A DNA stretch of 44,432 bases, from positions 1-44,432 of the forward strand of contig CADCPM010000036.1 in NCBI GenBank assembly GCA_902803315.1, in the 5' to 3' direction. This stretch comes from an uncultured Coriobacteriaceae bacterium (GTDB lineage Bacteria > Actinomycetota > Coriobacteriia > Coriobacteriales > Atopobiaceae). Below are positions 10,637-20,500 of this stretch, piece by piece. Numbering within the stretch: position 1 is the first letter of the stretch; each line of letters begins with the position of its first letter. The notes under the pieces are model-generated. The model did no database searches and had not been told where the DNA came from. It saw only the letters and a program-made list of their open reading frames with translations. The position numbers and the translations under genes were made by a program.

Positions 10637-13026
10637 TGCTGGATCACAAACTGCGCGAGCACGGCCACGACCACGACCACGGCCACGGCCACGACCACTG
10701 TGACTGTGGCCACGACCACGACCACGGCCACGACCACGACCACTGTGGCCACGACCACGACCATCACCACCACGGACATTGCGATTGCGGCTGTGAGCAC
10801 GATCACGAACACGAAAACGTGCCGACTCGCGAGCTCGAGGGCGAGCCGACGTTCTCCTTCCACGTGCTCGACGTGGATTGCCCAAACTGCGCGCTCGGCG
10901 TGCAGAATGCCGTGCGCAACCTAGAGTGCGTGGAGGATGCGCGGTTGGTGTATGCCACCGCGACGCTCGACGTAATCTGCGATCCCACAACAAACGTTAC
11001 GGAGTGCAAGCGTCAGGTTCTGCAAACGGTGCGCTCATGTGGAGAAGACCTTGAGCTCACCGATGAGGAGCGTGTGGAGCTTGAGGCCGAGCGGCCTTGG
11101 TTTGTGGAAAACCGCGAGAAGATCCTCATGAGCATATCGGCGTTTGCGCTGGTGGCAGGACTTGTTACGGAGCATCTGCTTCATAACGACCAGCGCGCCA
11201 TACCGTTTTACGTTGTGGCCTCGCTCGCTGGTCTTGTCTACATTGCCCCCATGGCAATTGCATCCTTGCGCAGGCGCACTGCCGACATGAACGTCCTCAT
11301 GTGCATTGCCGTCATAGGTGCGCTGATCATTGGCTTTACGGGCGATCCGGAGGTCTTTGGCGACGCCGCAATCGTCATCTTCCTTAACCAGGTGGGCGAA
11401 TGGCTTGAGGGTTGGTCCATGCGCAGGACTTCCGGTTCGGTACGCCAGCTTATGGAGCTTGCGCCAAACGTGTCGCACGTGGTCACGCCTGAAGGCACTA
11501 CTACGGACGTGCAGACGAGTGGCGTTGGGGAGGGCTACACGATTCGCGTGCTGCCGGGCGAGCGCGTGCCCCTTGATGGCATTATCGTTCAGGGGGCGAG
11601 CTCGTTCAACGAGGCCCCCGTCACAGGCGAGTCGGTACCGCAGGACAAGGGCATGGGCGCGGAGGTGTTCGCGGGATCTCTTAACTCGAATGCCGTCGTG
11701 GACATAAAGGTTACCGCGGACGAGGACGAAACCACGCTTTCTCGCATCGTGAGCCAGGTTCAGGGCGCCCAGGCCGAGAAGGCCCCTTACGAGAGCTTCG
11801 TGGACCGCTTCGCTGCGATATATACGCCCCTTGTGGTGGCGGGTGCCATCGTGCTTGGCATTGTTGCTCCACTCATAATCTCAATCGCGCACGGCTCCTT
11901 TGACGCGGACGTGTGGCATCACTGGGTGTATAGGGCCTGCTCGCTGCTGGTTGTGGCGTGCCCATGCGCGCTGGTAATCTCTACGCCGGTTTCGTTCGTC
12001 TCGGCGCTTAACTGCGCGGCTCGTAGCGGTGTGCTAGTAAAGGGCGGTGCATACTTTGACATCGCAACTCGGGTGACCAACATCGCATTTGATAAGACGG
12101 GTACGCTTACCACGGGTGCCCCCGCGGTAACTGAGGTCGTCGCTTTGGGTGGCGTGAGCGATGGGGAAGTGCTGTCAATCGCAGCCACGCTTGAGGCATC
12201 ATCCACGCATCCTTTGGCCCATGCAGTGGTGGACATGGCGGAAGAGCTCGGCATAGAGCTTCGTGCCGCGGAACAGGTTGAGGAAATAGCGGCAAACGGC
12301 GTTCGTGGCATCGTGGGCGGCCGCACATGCTCGATTGGAAAGCTGGGCTTTGCGCGCGAAGAGGGATCGGTGGTAGACGAGGTAGCGCAGGCGGTTGAGC
12401 GCTTGGGCGAAACGGGGGCCTCCGCACTTGTAGTTATGTGCGATGGGGCGTCGGTGGGTGTCATAGGCGTTGCGGACACATTGCATGAGTCTGCGCCAGA
12501 GGCCTTGGGAAAGTTGAAGACGGCTGGAAAGGGCCTTGCTCTGGAGATGCTTACGGGCGATAACGCCCATGCGGCTGCGGCGGTTGCAAGGCAGGCGGGC
12601 ATTACCAACGTTTCTGCGGAGCTGCTTCCAAGCCAAAAGCTCGATCGCATTGGTGAGATTCAGGAGTCGGGTGGCGTCGTTGCCATGGTGGGCGATGGGA
12701 TCAACGATGCGCCCGCGCTTGCCAAGGCGGACTTGGGCGTTACCATGGGCGCTGCCGCTTCCGACACCGCCTTGGAAGTTGCCGACGTTGCGCTTATGTC
12801 TGACGGTCTTAAGCAGCTGCCGTCGTTCTTCCATCTGGCAAAGCGAACCATGAATGTCGTTCGCGAAAACATTGCCTTCGCCATCTTCGTAAAAATGCTG
12901 GTGTTCGTGCTGGTAATAGCGGGAGTCGCCGGTATGGGGGCTGCGGTGTTTGCCGACACGGGCGTGGCACTCATCGTAATCGTTAACGGCATGCGCCTGA
13001 TGCACGTATCAAAGCTGAGCTGGTAG
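10633..13026 (+). CDS. P1B-type Zn/Cd/Pb-exporting ATPase with His-rich N-terminus
   Basis: This is a heavy-metal P1B ATPase (797 residues) that uses ATP to export divalent metal across the cytoplasmic membrane. Residues about 7-62 are an extreme His/Asp/Cys tract with many HDHGH and HCDCG repeats, likely a metal buffer or sensor. An HMA domain follows with C83-x2-C86 (DVDCPNC). The transmembrane metal site is C443-P444-C445, the phosphorylation loop is DKTGT with D487, and the nucleotide-domain motif STHPLA and GDGINDAP are present. The last membrane helix has the ADTG Asp that in ZntA defines the Zn/Cd/Pb group. It is coupled to the SmtB-type gene. The family is certain; the favoured metal is inferred as zinc or cadmium. 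Confidence 0.93.
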   Translation: MMLDHKLREHGHDHDHGHGHDHCDCGHDHDHGHDHDHCGHDHDHHHHGHCDCGCEHDHEHENVPTRELEGEPTFSFHVLDVDCPNCALGVQNAVRNLECVEDARLVYATATLDVICDPTTNVTECKRQVLQTVRSCGEDLELTDEERVELEAERPWFVENREKILMSISAFALVAGLVTEHLLHNDQRAIPFYVVASLAGLVYIAPMAIASLRRRTADMNVLMCIAVIGALIIGFTGDPEVFGDAAIVIFLNQVGEWLEGWSMRRTSGSVRQLMELAPNVSHVVTPEGTTTDVQTSGVGEGYTIRVLPGERVPLDGIIVQGASSFNEAPVTGESVPQDKGMGAEVFAGSLNSNAVVDIKVTADEDETTLSRIVSQVQGAQAEKAPYESFVDRFAAIYTPLVVAGAIVLGIVAPLIISIAHGSFDADVWHHWVYRACSLLVVACPCALVISTPVSFVSALNCAARSGVLVKGGAYFDIATRVTNIAFDKTGTLTTGAPAVTEVVALGGVSDGEVLSIAATLEASSTHPLAHAVVDMAEELGIELRAAEQVEEIAANGVRGIVGGRTCSIGKLGFAREEGSVVDEVAQAVERLGETGASALVVMCDGASVGVIGVADTLHESAPEALGKLKTAGKGLALEMLTGDNAHAAAAVARQAGITNVSAELLPSQKLDRIGEIQESGGVVAMVGDGINDAPALAKADLGVTMGAAASDTALEVADVALMSDGLKQLPSFFHLAKRTMNVVRENIAFAIFVKMLVFVLVIAGVAGMGAAVFADTGVALIVIVNGMRLMHVSKLSW

Positions 13027-13028
13027 GC

Positions 13029-13062
13029 AGTGGGGCTGTCCTACAAGTCTGGGGCTGCCCCA
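13029..13062. repeat. GGGGCTG palindromic intergenic element
   Basis: Two copies of GGGGCTG and a closing GCCCC lie in the 61-base gap between the ATPase and the barnase gene. GGGGC can pair with GCCCC. There is no T tract. It looks like a degenerate member of the GGGGACAG/CTGTCCCC family seen elsewhere in the window. Confidence 0.45.
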
Positions 13063-13087
13063 TATTCACAAAACGGAAGGAAAGCCC

Positions 13088-13633
13088 ATGAAAAGACGCG
13101 CGTTCTTATTGGTGGGGTGCACGATCTTGGCCCTTGTCTGTGCCCTCATATTGCCGGCATGCGGCTCCGGCTCTGGCAAATCGTCGGGGGCGGAATCAAC
13201 TTCTGAGGTAAGCAGCCAGAAGGCTGAGGATGCGAGCTCGAGCAGTAGCTCCAAAAAGGAGACCCAGTCCTCAGAGGACGCGCAATCTGCTGTTGACGAG
13301 AAGGGAACGTACACCTCCAAGGAGGACGTGGCCCTCTATCTGCATACGTATGGACACCTTCCCAGCAACTACATAACCAAGGACGAGGCTCAGGATGCCG
13401 GATGGAAAACCGAGGGCCTGGACTTGAACGAGGCGTGCCCTGGCAAGTCCATAGGCGGCGACCGCTTTGGCAATCGTGAAGGCAGGTTGCCAAAGGCCAA
13501 GGGACGGACGTGGTACGAATGCGACATCGACTACAAGGGCGGCTCGCGCGGGGCCAAGCGCATCGTGTATTCGAGTGACGGGCTTATCTACTACACCGAC
13601 GACCATTACAAAACCTTTGAGCAGCTCTATTAG
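13088..13633 (+). CDS. Lipoprotein barnase (guanyl-specific ribonuclease N1/T1 family)
   Basis: This is a barnase-type RNase (181 residues) that cleaves RNA, preferring guanine. A lipoprotein signal occupies residues 1-25, with lipobox LPAC and Cys25. A Ser/Glu/Lys-rich linker covers about 26-75, and the RNase domain about 76-181. That domain aligns without gaps to Bacillus barnase at an offset of 71. All catalytic residues remain: K98, E144, R154, R158 and H173 match K27, E73, R83, R87 and H102. YITKDEAQ, PGKSIGGD, GRTWYE and DHYKTF are diagnostic. Barnase is normally freely secreted; here it appears tethered outside the membrane, or released after processing. The barstar gene begins 10 bases later, so this is a toxin-immunity pair. 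The target (prey or environmental RNA) is unknown. Confidence 0.93.
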   Translation: MKRRAFLLVGCTILALVCALILPACGSGSGKSSGAESTSEVSSQKAEDASSSSSSKKETQSSEDAQSAVDEKGTYTSKEDVALYLHTYGHLPSNYITKDEAQDAGWKTEGLDLNEACPGKSIGGDRFGNREGRLPKAKGRTWYECDIDYKGGSRGAKRIVYSSDGLIYYTDDHYKTFEQLY

Positions 13634-13643
13634 GAGGCAGATC

Positions 13644-13919
13644 ATGACGCGGCCCAAACGTGTGGTTCTAAAAGAGTCGAGCCTGGAATCTGTGGATGAG
13701 GCCCACGAGCTGCTTGCGCGTGAGCTCGACTTTCCTGATTACTATGGTGCAAACCTAGACGCGCTGGAAGATTGCTTGGCCGAGGTGTGCACGCCCACGC
13801 GCATCGTGGTAAAGCGAGGCGAAGGCGAGCCAAAGCCATGGTTTGACGACCTGGTAGAGGTGATTCGCCAATGCGCCCAGCGAAGTTGCTACGTGGGCTG
13901 TACGATTCGCGAGTCATAG
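13644..13919 (+). CDS. Barstar-family ribonuclease inhibitor
   Basis: This is a 91-residue cytoplasmic inhibitor that should block the neighbouring barnase if it folds before export. PDYYGANLDALEDCL (about residues 31-45) is the barstar signature. It keeps the equivalents of Y29, D35 and D39, which plug the barnase active site, while the W38 equivalent is Glu. I place the start at ATG 13644 because TAGGAGG at 13631-13637 precedes it at the right distance; the in-frame extension upstream would run back inside the barnase gene. The tight 10-base spacing supports co-expression, as expected for an immunity partner. Confidence 0.93.
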   Translation: MTRPKRVVLKESSLESVDEAHELLARELDFPDYYGANLDALEDCLAEVCTPTRIVVKRGEGEPKPWFDDLVEVIRQCAQRSCYVGCTIRES

Positions 13920-13960
13920 GCTATGCTGGTTCCCTCTTGTTTCGATTGGGGAGGTAGCGC

Positions 13961-15850
13961 ATGAGGCGTGTGACGACGTTTGTTCTTGCGTGGGTGCTGG
14001 CAATAACGACGGCCTTGTCTCCAGGTCTTGCCTGGGCTTCAGAGGGAGTCGATGTCGGAGGGCAAGAGCTTGCTTTGGCGACTGATCCCAGTGGCAAGGA
14101 ATCGAATCAAGCGCAGGGCGTGGATGGCTCGCGGAGCAAAGACGATGCGGTCGCGCAGGGTGAGGGCCAAGAGGAGGTCGAGGAAAAGCCGGCAGAGGAA
14201 GACGGTCCGAACAGCAATCCCGAGCACGTAGACGAGGTGCCTGCCGACGTTGACGGTGATGTCGCAAAAGACTCGGAAGAGGCGTTGCAGGAAGAAGCCG
14301 ACACGCCTGCCGTCCTCCAGACGGTCCAAGAGGGGACGCTGAGTGCGGAGGCTGCCACGGTACCCAACGTCGAGTACGTCGCCCACGTTCAGAACATAGG
14401 ATGGCAGAAGAGCGTTACCAATGGGGCTGTTGCGGGAACCTCGGGCAGAGGCCTTCGCGTTGAGGCTCTCCGCATTTGGCTTAAGGGACTCAAGTCAGGC
14501 CAAGGCGGCCTCGAGTACAGAATGCACGTTCAGAACAAGGGCTGGCTCGATTGGGTGCGAGACGGCGCTCTGGGCGGAACGTCGGGCAAGGGACTGCGAA
14601 CCGAGGCGTTTCAACTGAGGCTGTATGGCGAGGCGGCAGAACAGTATGACGTATGGTACCGCGTGCACGCCCAGAACGTCGGCTGGATGGCATGGGCAAA
14701 GAACGGCGAGCTCAGCGGTAGCGAAGGTCGAGGCCTGAGGCTCGAGGCCGTTCAGATTCGCATTGTTGCGCACAATACGACGCCGCAGGGACTGGAATCG
14801 TCAAACGTCTCGTACGCCTTTTTGACGTCCGACGGGTCGTCAGCCGCTTCCTCCGGCGACATTCGCATAACGACCCATGTGCAGAACATCGGTTGGAGAA
14901 CGGCAGTTGGTGGGGGCGCCACGGCCGGAAGCATGGGTAAGGGCCTGCGTCTTGAGGCCTTTAGGATCAACACCTCTGACCCCGTCCTTTCGAAGGGTCT
15001 CACATACCGTACGCACGTTCAAAACATTGGTTGGCAAGATTGGCAGGCGGTGGGCGGTACGGCCGGCACCACTGGCAGAGGCTTGCGCATAGAGGCGCTG
15101 CAGATCGAGCTTGACGACGAGGCTGCCCAGAAATACGACGTGTACTACCGCGCGCATGTGCAAAACGTAGGTTGGATGGCATGGGCCGAAGACGGCGAGA
15201 TGGCTGGCTCTTTGGGAATGGGCTACCGCTGCGAGGCCATACAGATTCGAATCGTGCCCAAGGGGCAGAAAATAAAGCTCCCTTCGAGTGGCTATAGGGG
15301 TGCGGTCATTAACGCGTCGGCAAGGAAGCCGCCCAAGTTGAGCATAAAGCTCGTCCCGCAGCTTCAGCACGGCACCAAGCCCTTTGGGTATCAGCGATGC
15401 ATCGTAATGCACGACACCACGGAGTATAGGCCGTTCGACTATTGGATTGACGCGTGGATTCGACGTGGTGGGTCGGGTACGCACTTCATGGTGAAGGAGG
15501 ACGGCTCCATAAGGCAGTATGCCGACCTTAACCAAATATGCTGGCATGCGGGCGGAGCAACGAAAAGCGGTCTTGACGCAAAGTTTGGGGTAGTTGCCTA
15601 CAAGGCCAATGCGGGAAGCGCTATGAACCAGTGCTCCATCGGCATAGAGATAGACCATGTGATCGATGGGCGAGGCTACCCGGAGGCGCAGCTTGATGCC
15701 ATAGATGCGCTCATAGCCTACATTGACGAGTACTACGGATTCCAAAGCACGATCCTGCAGCATAAGGACTATCACACGACCAACGGAGACTGCTCGGCGC
15801 AGTTCCAAGGATACCTTCGCAACCTGCAGCGGCATCGCACCACGCGATAG
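13961..15850 (+). CDS. Secreted N-acetylmuramoyl-L-alanine amidase with six ChW repeats
   Basis: This is a secreted peptidoglycan hydrolase (629 residues). A signal peptide covers about residues 1-27 (AWA-SE cleavage), followed by an acidic Glu/Asp-rich linker (about 30-130). Six ChW repeats follow, at about 137-175, 184-222, 230-268, 300-337, 346-384 and 391-430, each with H-x-QN-x-GW and GLR-x-EA. An amidase_2/PGRP domain covers about 465-629. Zinc ligands are H484 (VMHDT), H601 (LQHKD) and C611 (GDCS), the H/H/C set of T7 lysozyme and PGRP amidases. ChW repeats are known from clostridial and coriobacterial surface proteins and probably mediate wall or surface attachment. The same repeat closes the subtilisin encoded at 17507. 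It could serve in wall turnover or attack on neighbours. Confidence 0.9.
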   Translation: MRRVTTFVLAWVLAITTALSPGLAWASEGVDVGGQELALATDPSGKESNQAQGVDGSRSKDDAVAQGEGQEEVEEKPAEEDGPNSNPEHVDEVPADVDGDVAKDSEEALQEEADTPAVLQTVQEGTLSAEAATVPNVEYVAHVQNIGWQKSVTNGAVAGTSGRGLRVEALRIWLKGLKSGQGGLEYRMHVQNKGWLDWVRDGALGGTSGKGLRTEAFQLRLYGEAAEQYDVWYRVHAQNVGWMAWAKNGELSGSEGRGLRLEAVQIRIVAHNTTPQGLESSNVSYAFLTSDGSSAASSGDIRITTHVQNIGWRTAVGGGATAGSMGKGLRLEAFRINTSDPVLSKGLTYRTHVQNIGWQDWQAVGGTAGTTGRGLRIEALQIELDDEAAQKYDVYYRAHVQNVGWMAWAEDGEMAGSLGMGYRCEAIQIRIVPKGQKIKLPSSGYRGAVINASARKPPKLSIKLVPQLQHGTKPFGYQRCIVMHDTTEYRPFDYWIDAWIRRGGSGTHFMVKEDGSIRQYADLNQICWHAGGATKSGLDAKFGVVAYKANAGSAMNQCSIGIEIDHVIDGRGYPEAQLDAIDALIAYIDEYYGFQSTILQHKDYHTTNGDCSAQFQGYLRNLQRHRTTR

Positions 15851-15894
15851 GGGTGGCAACGGGCACAAGGCCGGGAAGCGCCCGCAATGGGATC

Positions 15895-16036
15895 GTGCCC
15901 AGGGGCCGTCGTGCACCGAGTCCGCGAGGAGCGCTGGAAAGCCAGCCAGGCGAGTTTCCACGCAATGCGTGGACTGTCCGAGCATGGCGCTTTCCACGCT
16001 CCTTCGCGGGCTCGGTGCACGACGGCCCCTGGGCAC
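15895..16036. repeat. Large inverted repeat between convergent genes
   Basis: GTGCCCAGGGGCCGTCG...CACCGAG (15895-15920) is exactly complementary to 16011-16036. Near-complementarity continues inward for about 25 more bases on each side (CCGCGA..GAGCG..TGGAAAGC). The centre holds a small CCACGCAATGCGTGG hairpin at 15957-15971. It fills the gap between the convergent amidase and PFK genes, so it may act as a two-way terminator. Positions 15979-15998 recur, inverted and identical, at 31332-31351, which marks a dispersed element rather than a private terminator. Confidence 0.85.
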
Positions 16037-16056
16037 GGACGCTCATTTGCGTGCGC

Positions 16057-17310
16057 CTAGGCGCGGTCGCCCTCCAATGGCGTGATGTGATGCGGTACAC
16101 CTCCTTGGTAGGTGGGCGAGACCTCGCCGTCTATGAGCGGTCGGGAGTAGCGCTCGAACAATGCCGTTACGTTCATGCCGTCGGCGGAGATAAACTCTCG
16201 CGGCACCTTGCGCTCCTTGTTTGCCACCTCGGCAATGGGGGAGAGCGTGGTGTCGTACAAATAGGGCTTGTCGTTAAGACGCTTGATGGCGCTCATCATG
16301 GCCGTCTTGCCCTCGTATGCCGCAAGTACGCCCGAGCCGCCGAGCGCGTAGGCTTCGGCAAGGTCGGTTGCGCTGGCAACGTGGCTAGCGCAGCGTTGCA
16401 GGGTCGAAAGCTCGATGGCGCGCGTCTTGCAGCCCAGAGCCGCCCGCGTCATGCTCGCAAGGTAGCGTCCGGTGCCCGAAAGGGAGGCGACGTGGCCAAA
16501 GGCGTCCAGGCGCGTGCCGTCTGCGGCCTCGGCGGCGGCATCGCAGAGCAGCGTTCCGTCGCGATGGCGCACTCCCTCGCTTACGGCGACCACCACGGTG
16601 TTCTTGCGTTCGAGCAAAAGCGACAGACGGTTGAGAAGCGCTTCCTGATTGAGCGTCACCTCCGGGAGAAGCACGAGGTCGGGACAAGGATTGCCCAGCG
16701 TTCCCGCGAGGCATGCGGATCCTGTGAGCCAACCGGCGTCGCGGCCCATGATCTCCACGAAGGTAACGCTCTTGAGGTCGTAGACGCTTGAGTCGCGTGT
16801 TATCTCGCGCATGCTCGTGGCAATGAACTTTGCGGCGCTTCCGTAGCCTGGCGTGTGGTCGGTTCCCACCAGGTCGTTGTCGATGGTTTTTGGTATGCCA
16901 ATAAAACGTATGGCGCTGTTGTGTTCGGTGCCCCAGCGACTGAGCTTGTCGATGGTGTCCATGGAATCGTTGCCGCCTATGTAGAGCACGGCTCCCACGC
17001 GCGCCTCCTCAAAGCGCTCGAAGGCATTTTTGAAGAAGGCGGGATCCTCCTCGGGCTGGGGGAGCTTGAAGCGACAGCTGCCCAAAAAGCTGGCAGGGGT
17101 GCGACGCAGAAGCTCCACGTCCATGGGATCGCCGAGCGTGCGATCGAGGTGCACGATGCGGCCCGCCAAAAAGCCCTCGATGCCGTAGCGCATGCCCAGC
17201 ACATGTGCGCCAAGGTCGCGAGCGGTGTCAAAGGCTCCGGCCAAACTTGCGTTTATGGCCGCCGTCGGGCCTCCCGATTGGCCGATGAGTACGTTGGTGT
17301 TCCATGCCAT
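16057..17310 (-). CDS. 6-phosphofructokinase, probably PPi-dependent type
   Basis: This is a phosphofructokinase-family enzyme (417 residues) that phosphorylates fructose 6-phosphate in glycolysis. It begins MAWNTNVLIGQSGGPTAAINAS. GGNDSMDT (about residues 118-125), the catalytic-loop PKTIDNDL and MGRDAGWL are present. The GGNDS form in place of GGDGS, with PKTIDND, points to a pyrophosphate-using or related PFK rather than the classic allosteric ATP enzyme; this is inferred from motifs. I place the start at 17310, preceded on its strand by AGAAGGGAAG; the upstream extension has no ribosome site. It is transcribed against both neighbouring ChW-protein genes and has no obvious functional link to them. 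Confidence 0.87.
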   Translation of the reverse strand: MAWNTNVLIGQSGGPTAAINASLAGAFDTARDLGAHVLGMRYGIEGFLAGRIVHLDRTLGDPMDVELLRRTPASFLGSCRFKLPQPEEDPAFFKNAFERFEEARVGAVLYIGGNDSMDTIDKLSRWGTEHNSAIRFIGIPKTIDNDLVGTDHTPGYGSAAKFIATSMREITRDSSVYDLKSVTFVEIMGRDAGWLTGSACLAGTLGNPCPDLVLLPEVTLNQEALLNRLSLLLERKNTVVVAVSEGVRHRDGTLLCDAAAEAADGTRLDAFGHVASLSGTGRYLASMTRAALGCKTRAIELSTLQRCASHVASATDLAEAYALGGSGVLAAYEGKTAMMSAIKRLNDKPYLYDTTLSPIAEVANKERKVPREFISADGMNVTALFERYSRPLIDGEVSPTYQGGVPHHITPLEGDRA

Positions 17311-17442
17311 GTGGCTTCCCTTCTCTGCTCCGTCGTATTCCATGCTAACACGCAACGCGAATACGCGAGAAGACAATCCCATAACCAATCGGGGCGTCCC
17401 CCTTTGGCTGCGGGAAGGGCAGAAGAAAGGACCTGTCGCTCT

Positions 17443-17472
17443 TTGACCCTCCCTGACCCTTGGTTGTATACT
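17443..17472 (+). promoter_or_regulatory. Candidate promoter of the subtilisin gene
   Basis: TTGACC (17443-17448) and TATACT (17467-17472) are 18 bases apart, 35 bases before the chosen GTG start. The same divergent gap (17311-17506) should also hold the promoter of the minus-strand PFK gene, which I could not assign. Confidence 0.55.
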
Positions 17473-17506
17473 GGATAGAGGACAAGTGATAAAGGCGGTG
17501 ATCATC

Positions 17507-20500
17507 GTGAACAATAAAATGTTTGCAATGATTCAGCGCTTATTTGTCTTGTTTGCAGCAACTGTCTCCTTGCTGCTCATTCCCAATAGATTTGCATTCG
17601 CCGAGCACGCCAAGGGGCAGATAATCGTCGTCTTCCAAGATGGGGCCACGTTGTCGACCGACGCCTTGAGCCAACGGGAGGGCGGCGAGATCGGACCTCG
17701 ACCTTCGGAGCGCGATTCGAACTCCGCTCCCAAGGCCAATGATGGGGTGGACGTGGACCAAGAGCCTGCGCTCGAAGAGGGTGCGGACGGCAAACAAGAG
17801 GTCATATTGCGCTCCCAGCAAGGAGACGCCGCCGTAGACATGGAGGATGGCCTCCAGGAGCTCGGCTATGAGGTCGAGGCAACGCTCGACAAGCAGGACG
17901 GCGAAACGACGGTCTTGTGCGACGTTCCTCAGGGGGTCAGCGTCGAGGAGGCTGTTGCGCGAATTGAGGAGCTACCAGGCGTGGAGTACGTACAGCCGAA
18001 CTACGTCTATCACATCGTTGACTCCTCGACCCAAGACAACGTCCTTGCCAGCTCCGCACTAAGCATCGACCAGCAAAAGAATCTCGTGGCCGCCCATGTG
18101 CCGAGCGCGTGGAAAGAGGCGAACGTAAAGACGAACGGCACCATTTCGGTTGCGGTTATCGACACGGGCTGCAGACTCACGCACGAAGACCTAAGGGACA
18201 ACGTCGACGTAGACCATGCATGGGACTATTGGAACGGAGAGGAAGGCGTTGGCCAAAAGCTCACAAGTGCCTCGGTCCCAAACAATGGCGACGACGAGGG
18301 GCACGGTTCGCACGTGTGTGGCATCGTTGCGGCCAAGGCCGAGAACGGCCTTGGCGTAGATGGCGCGTCATATGACGCCAAGGTAATACCGATTAAGGTT
18401 GCGAACAGCAATGGACGAGCATACACTTCGGACATGGTTCTGGCGGTGAGCTATGCGAGGCAGCTCAGGCAAGGCAGCGTTCCCAACCTGCGGGTAATTA
18501 ACATGAGCTTGGGTGGTGACACATACGACCAAGCCATGAAAGACGCCATAGACGAGGCCACCGATGCGGGAATCCTTGTGGTGTGCTCGGCTGGCAATGA
18601 CTCTTCCACATCGGCGGTATACCCTTCCGATTACGACAACGCGTTTTCGGTGATGGCGCTCGAGGAGGATGAGTCGTTTGCTCCCTATACCTCCTACAAC
18701 GAGCACAAAGACATATCCGCCGTGGGAATCGCCTGCTCGGCGTACAACGGGTCAGACAAAGACTATGACACCCGGGTTGGCACGTCTATGGCGGCACCGC
18801 TCGTTTCGGGAGTGGCGGCGTTGGTGTGGTCGGTCAACCCCGCCATGTCGGTGGATCAAGTCCGTGCCATATTGCTCGATACCTCCCAGCCGGTAACCAA
18901 GACCAACGGTGCCAATGTCTACGAGCATCTCTATGGCAGTGAGCTGGATACGCAGATAAACCAGGTCAACGCATACGATGCTGTCACAAGGGCACAAGAG
19001 ACCTTTGGGGCGGGGGCGACAAAGAAGAAGGTCGCTCCGCCAAGCGCCACGAGCTTCGAGTACAACGGGAAGGAGCATGTGGGGGTGCCCGACGGCGTAG
19101 GCTACTCGCTCAAGTTGGGTGACGTGGCTCTGGAGGGCAGCTCGAAGGCAACGGATGCGGGGGAATACGTTATTACGGCAATTCTCGACGATGGCTATAC
19201 GTGGACCGGGCTCGAAGGCGATGAGGCCAGTGCGAACATAGAGCTCCACTGGTCCATCTCCAAGGCACCCCTTAAGGCGACCTACATAACTCAGGTGGTC
19301 GCTCCGAACACGCCCTGGGAAAGCATACAAAACACCATTCGGTACTCGGGGTTTGTCAACGGGGAAACCGAAGGCGATGTGTTTGTGGGCGAGATGGGAA
19401 GCCCTTCCGTTCAAAAGCCCGAAGACTATGATACATACTGTGGCGAATCGGGGCACTCATGGGTGCTTGTCCCAACAGAGGTCGAGCTCACCAACTACGA
19501 CATGGAGTGCGTGGCAGGAAAACTCATACTATGGGAAGACAGCGCGATACTGCGCAAAGTTCCTGCGTCGACGACCGCCTTTGTTTACGATGGTACCAAG
19601 CACCAGGCCGTAAGAGAGGGCGATTGGTACGAGCTGTCGGGAGACGTGCGCAAAGTGGCAGCGAGCAACATCAAAATCATCAACGGCGAGCCGGTTACGG
19701 GTTCGGAACGCTACGAGCAGTACGAGACCACCATCACGCTCAAGCATCCAACGGATTTTTGGACCGACGGAACGCAGGAGCCCAAGTCCGTTTGCTGGGT
19801 AATAAAGAAGAGGCCCTTGAAACTTACCTACAACGAGAGTTGGGTCCTTAAGGGAAGCTCCATTCCTCAAAACATCAAGGTGGAAGGGTTTGTGGCAAGC
19901 GAGGAGTCCGCCATTCTTAACAGCGCGACCTCCGGGTTCAAGCTGCCCGCCCTGCGATGGAGCAACATGGACTACGGATTTCGCGGAACACGAATTACCG
20001 ACGAGATCGCACGCAAGATACTGGGTACCAGAGGGGACTACACGCTTGTTCCCGATCCCTATACGGAAGGCGGCAACAACTACGACCCAACCAGCAACTA
20101 CGAGTTTCAGTCGTTCTCGCCGGGCACGCTGCACGTGTGCGATGCGGTTGGGGTGCCAGCGGCAACAAACCGCACGTACAACGGATCCGTTCAGCGAGGC
20201 GTGGCCAACGGGAACGGCTATGCGGTGAGCGGAACTGCCACGGCCACCAACGCGGGCACCTACACGGCCTACGTTACGCCAAAAGGCGGATACCTATGGC
20301 CCGATGGCAAAAGAGACAAGCGCACCATAAGGTGGAGCATAGCCAAGGCATCGGTGGCGAGCGCGTCGGTGGCCGCAATTCCGAGGCAGACGTATAGGGG
20401 GTCGGCAATTACGCCTGTGCCAACGGTGAAGCTCGGAGCAACGGCCTTGCGGCGCGGCGTTGACTACGACCTTACGTACGCCAACAACGTCAAGGTGGGC

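Noticed and set aside
13352..13384. A first impression that the barnase lysine K27 was replaced by His.
   Set aside because: Careful alignment shows His90 corresponds to K19; K27 is conserved as K98.
15853..16791. A 312-codon plus-strand frame across the palindrome and the PFK gene.
   Set aside because: It is antisense to a clear phosphofructokinase gene and passes through the inverted repeat; no domain is recognisable.
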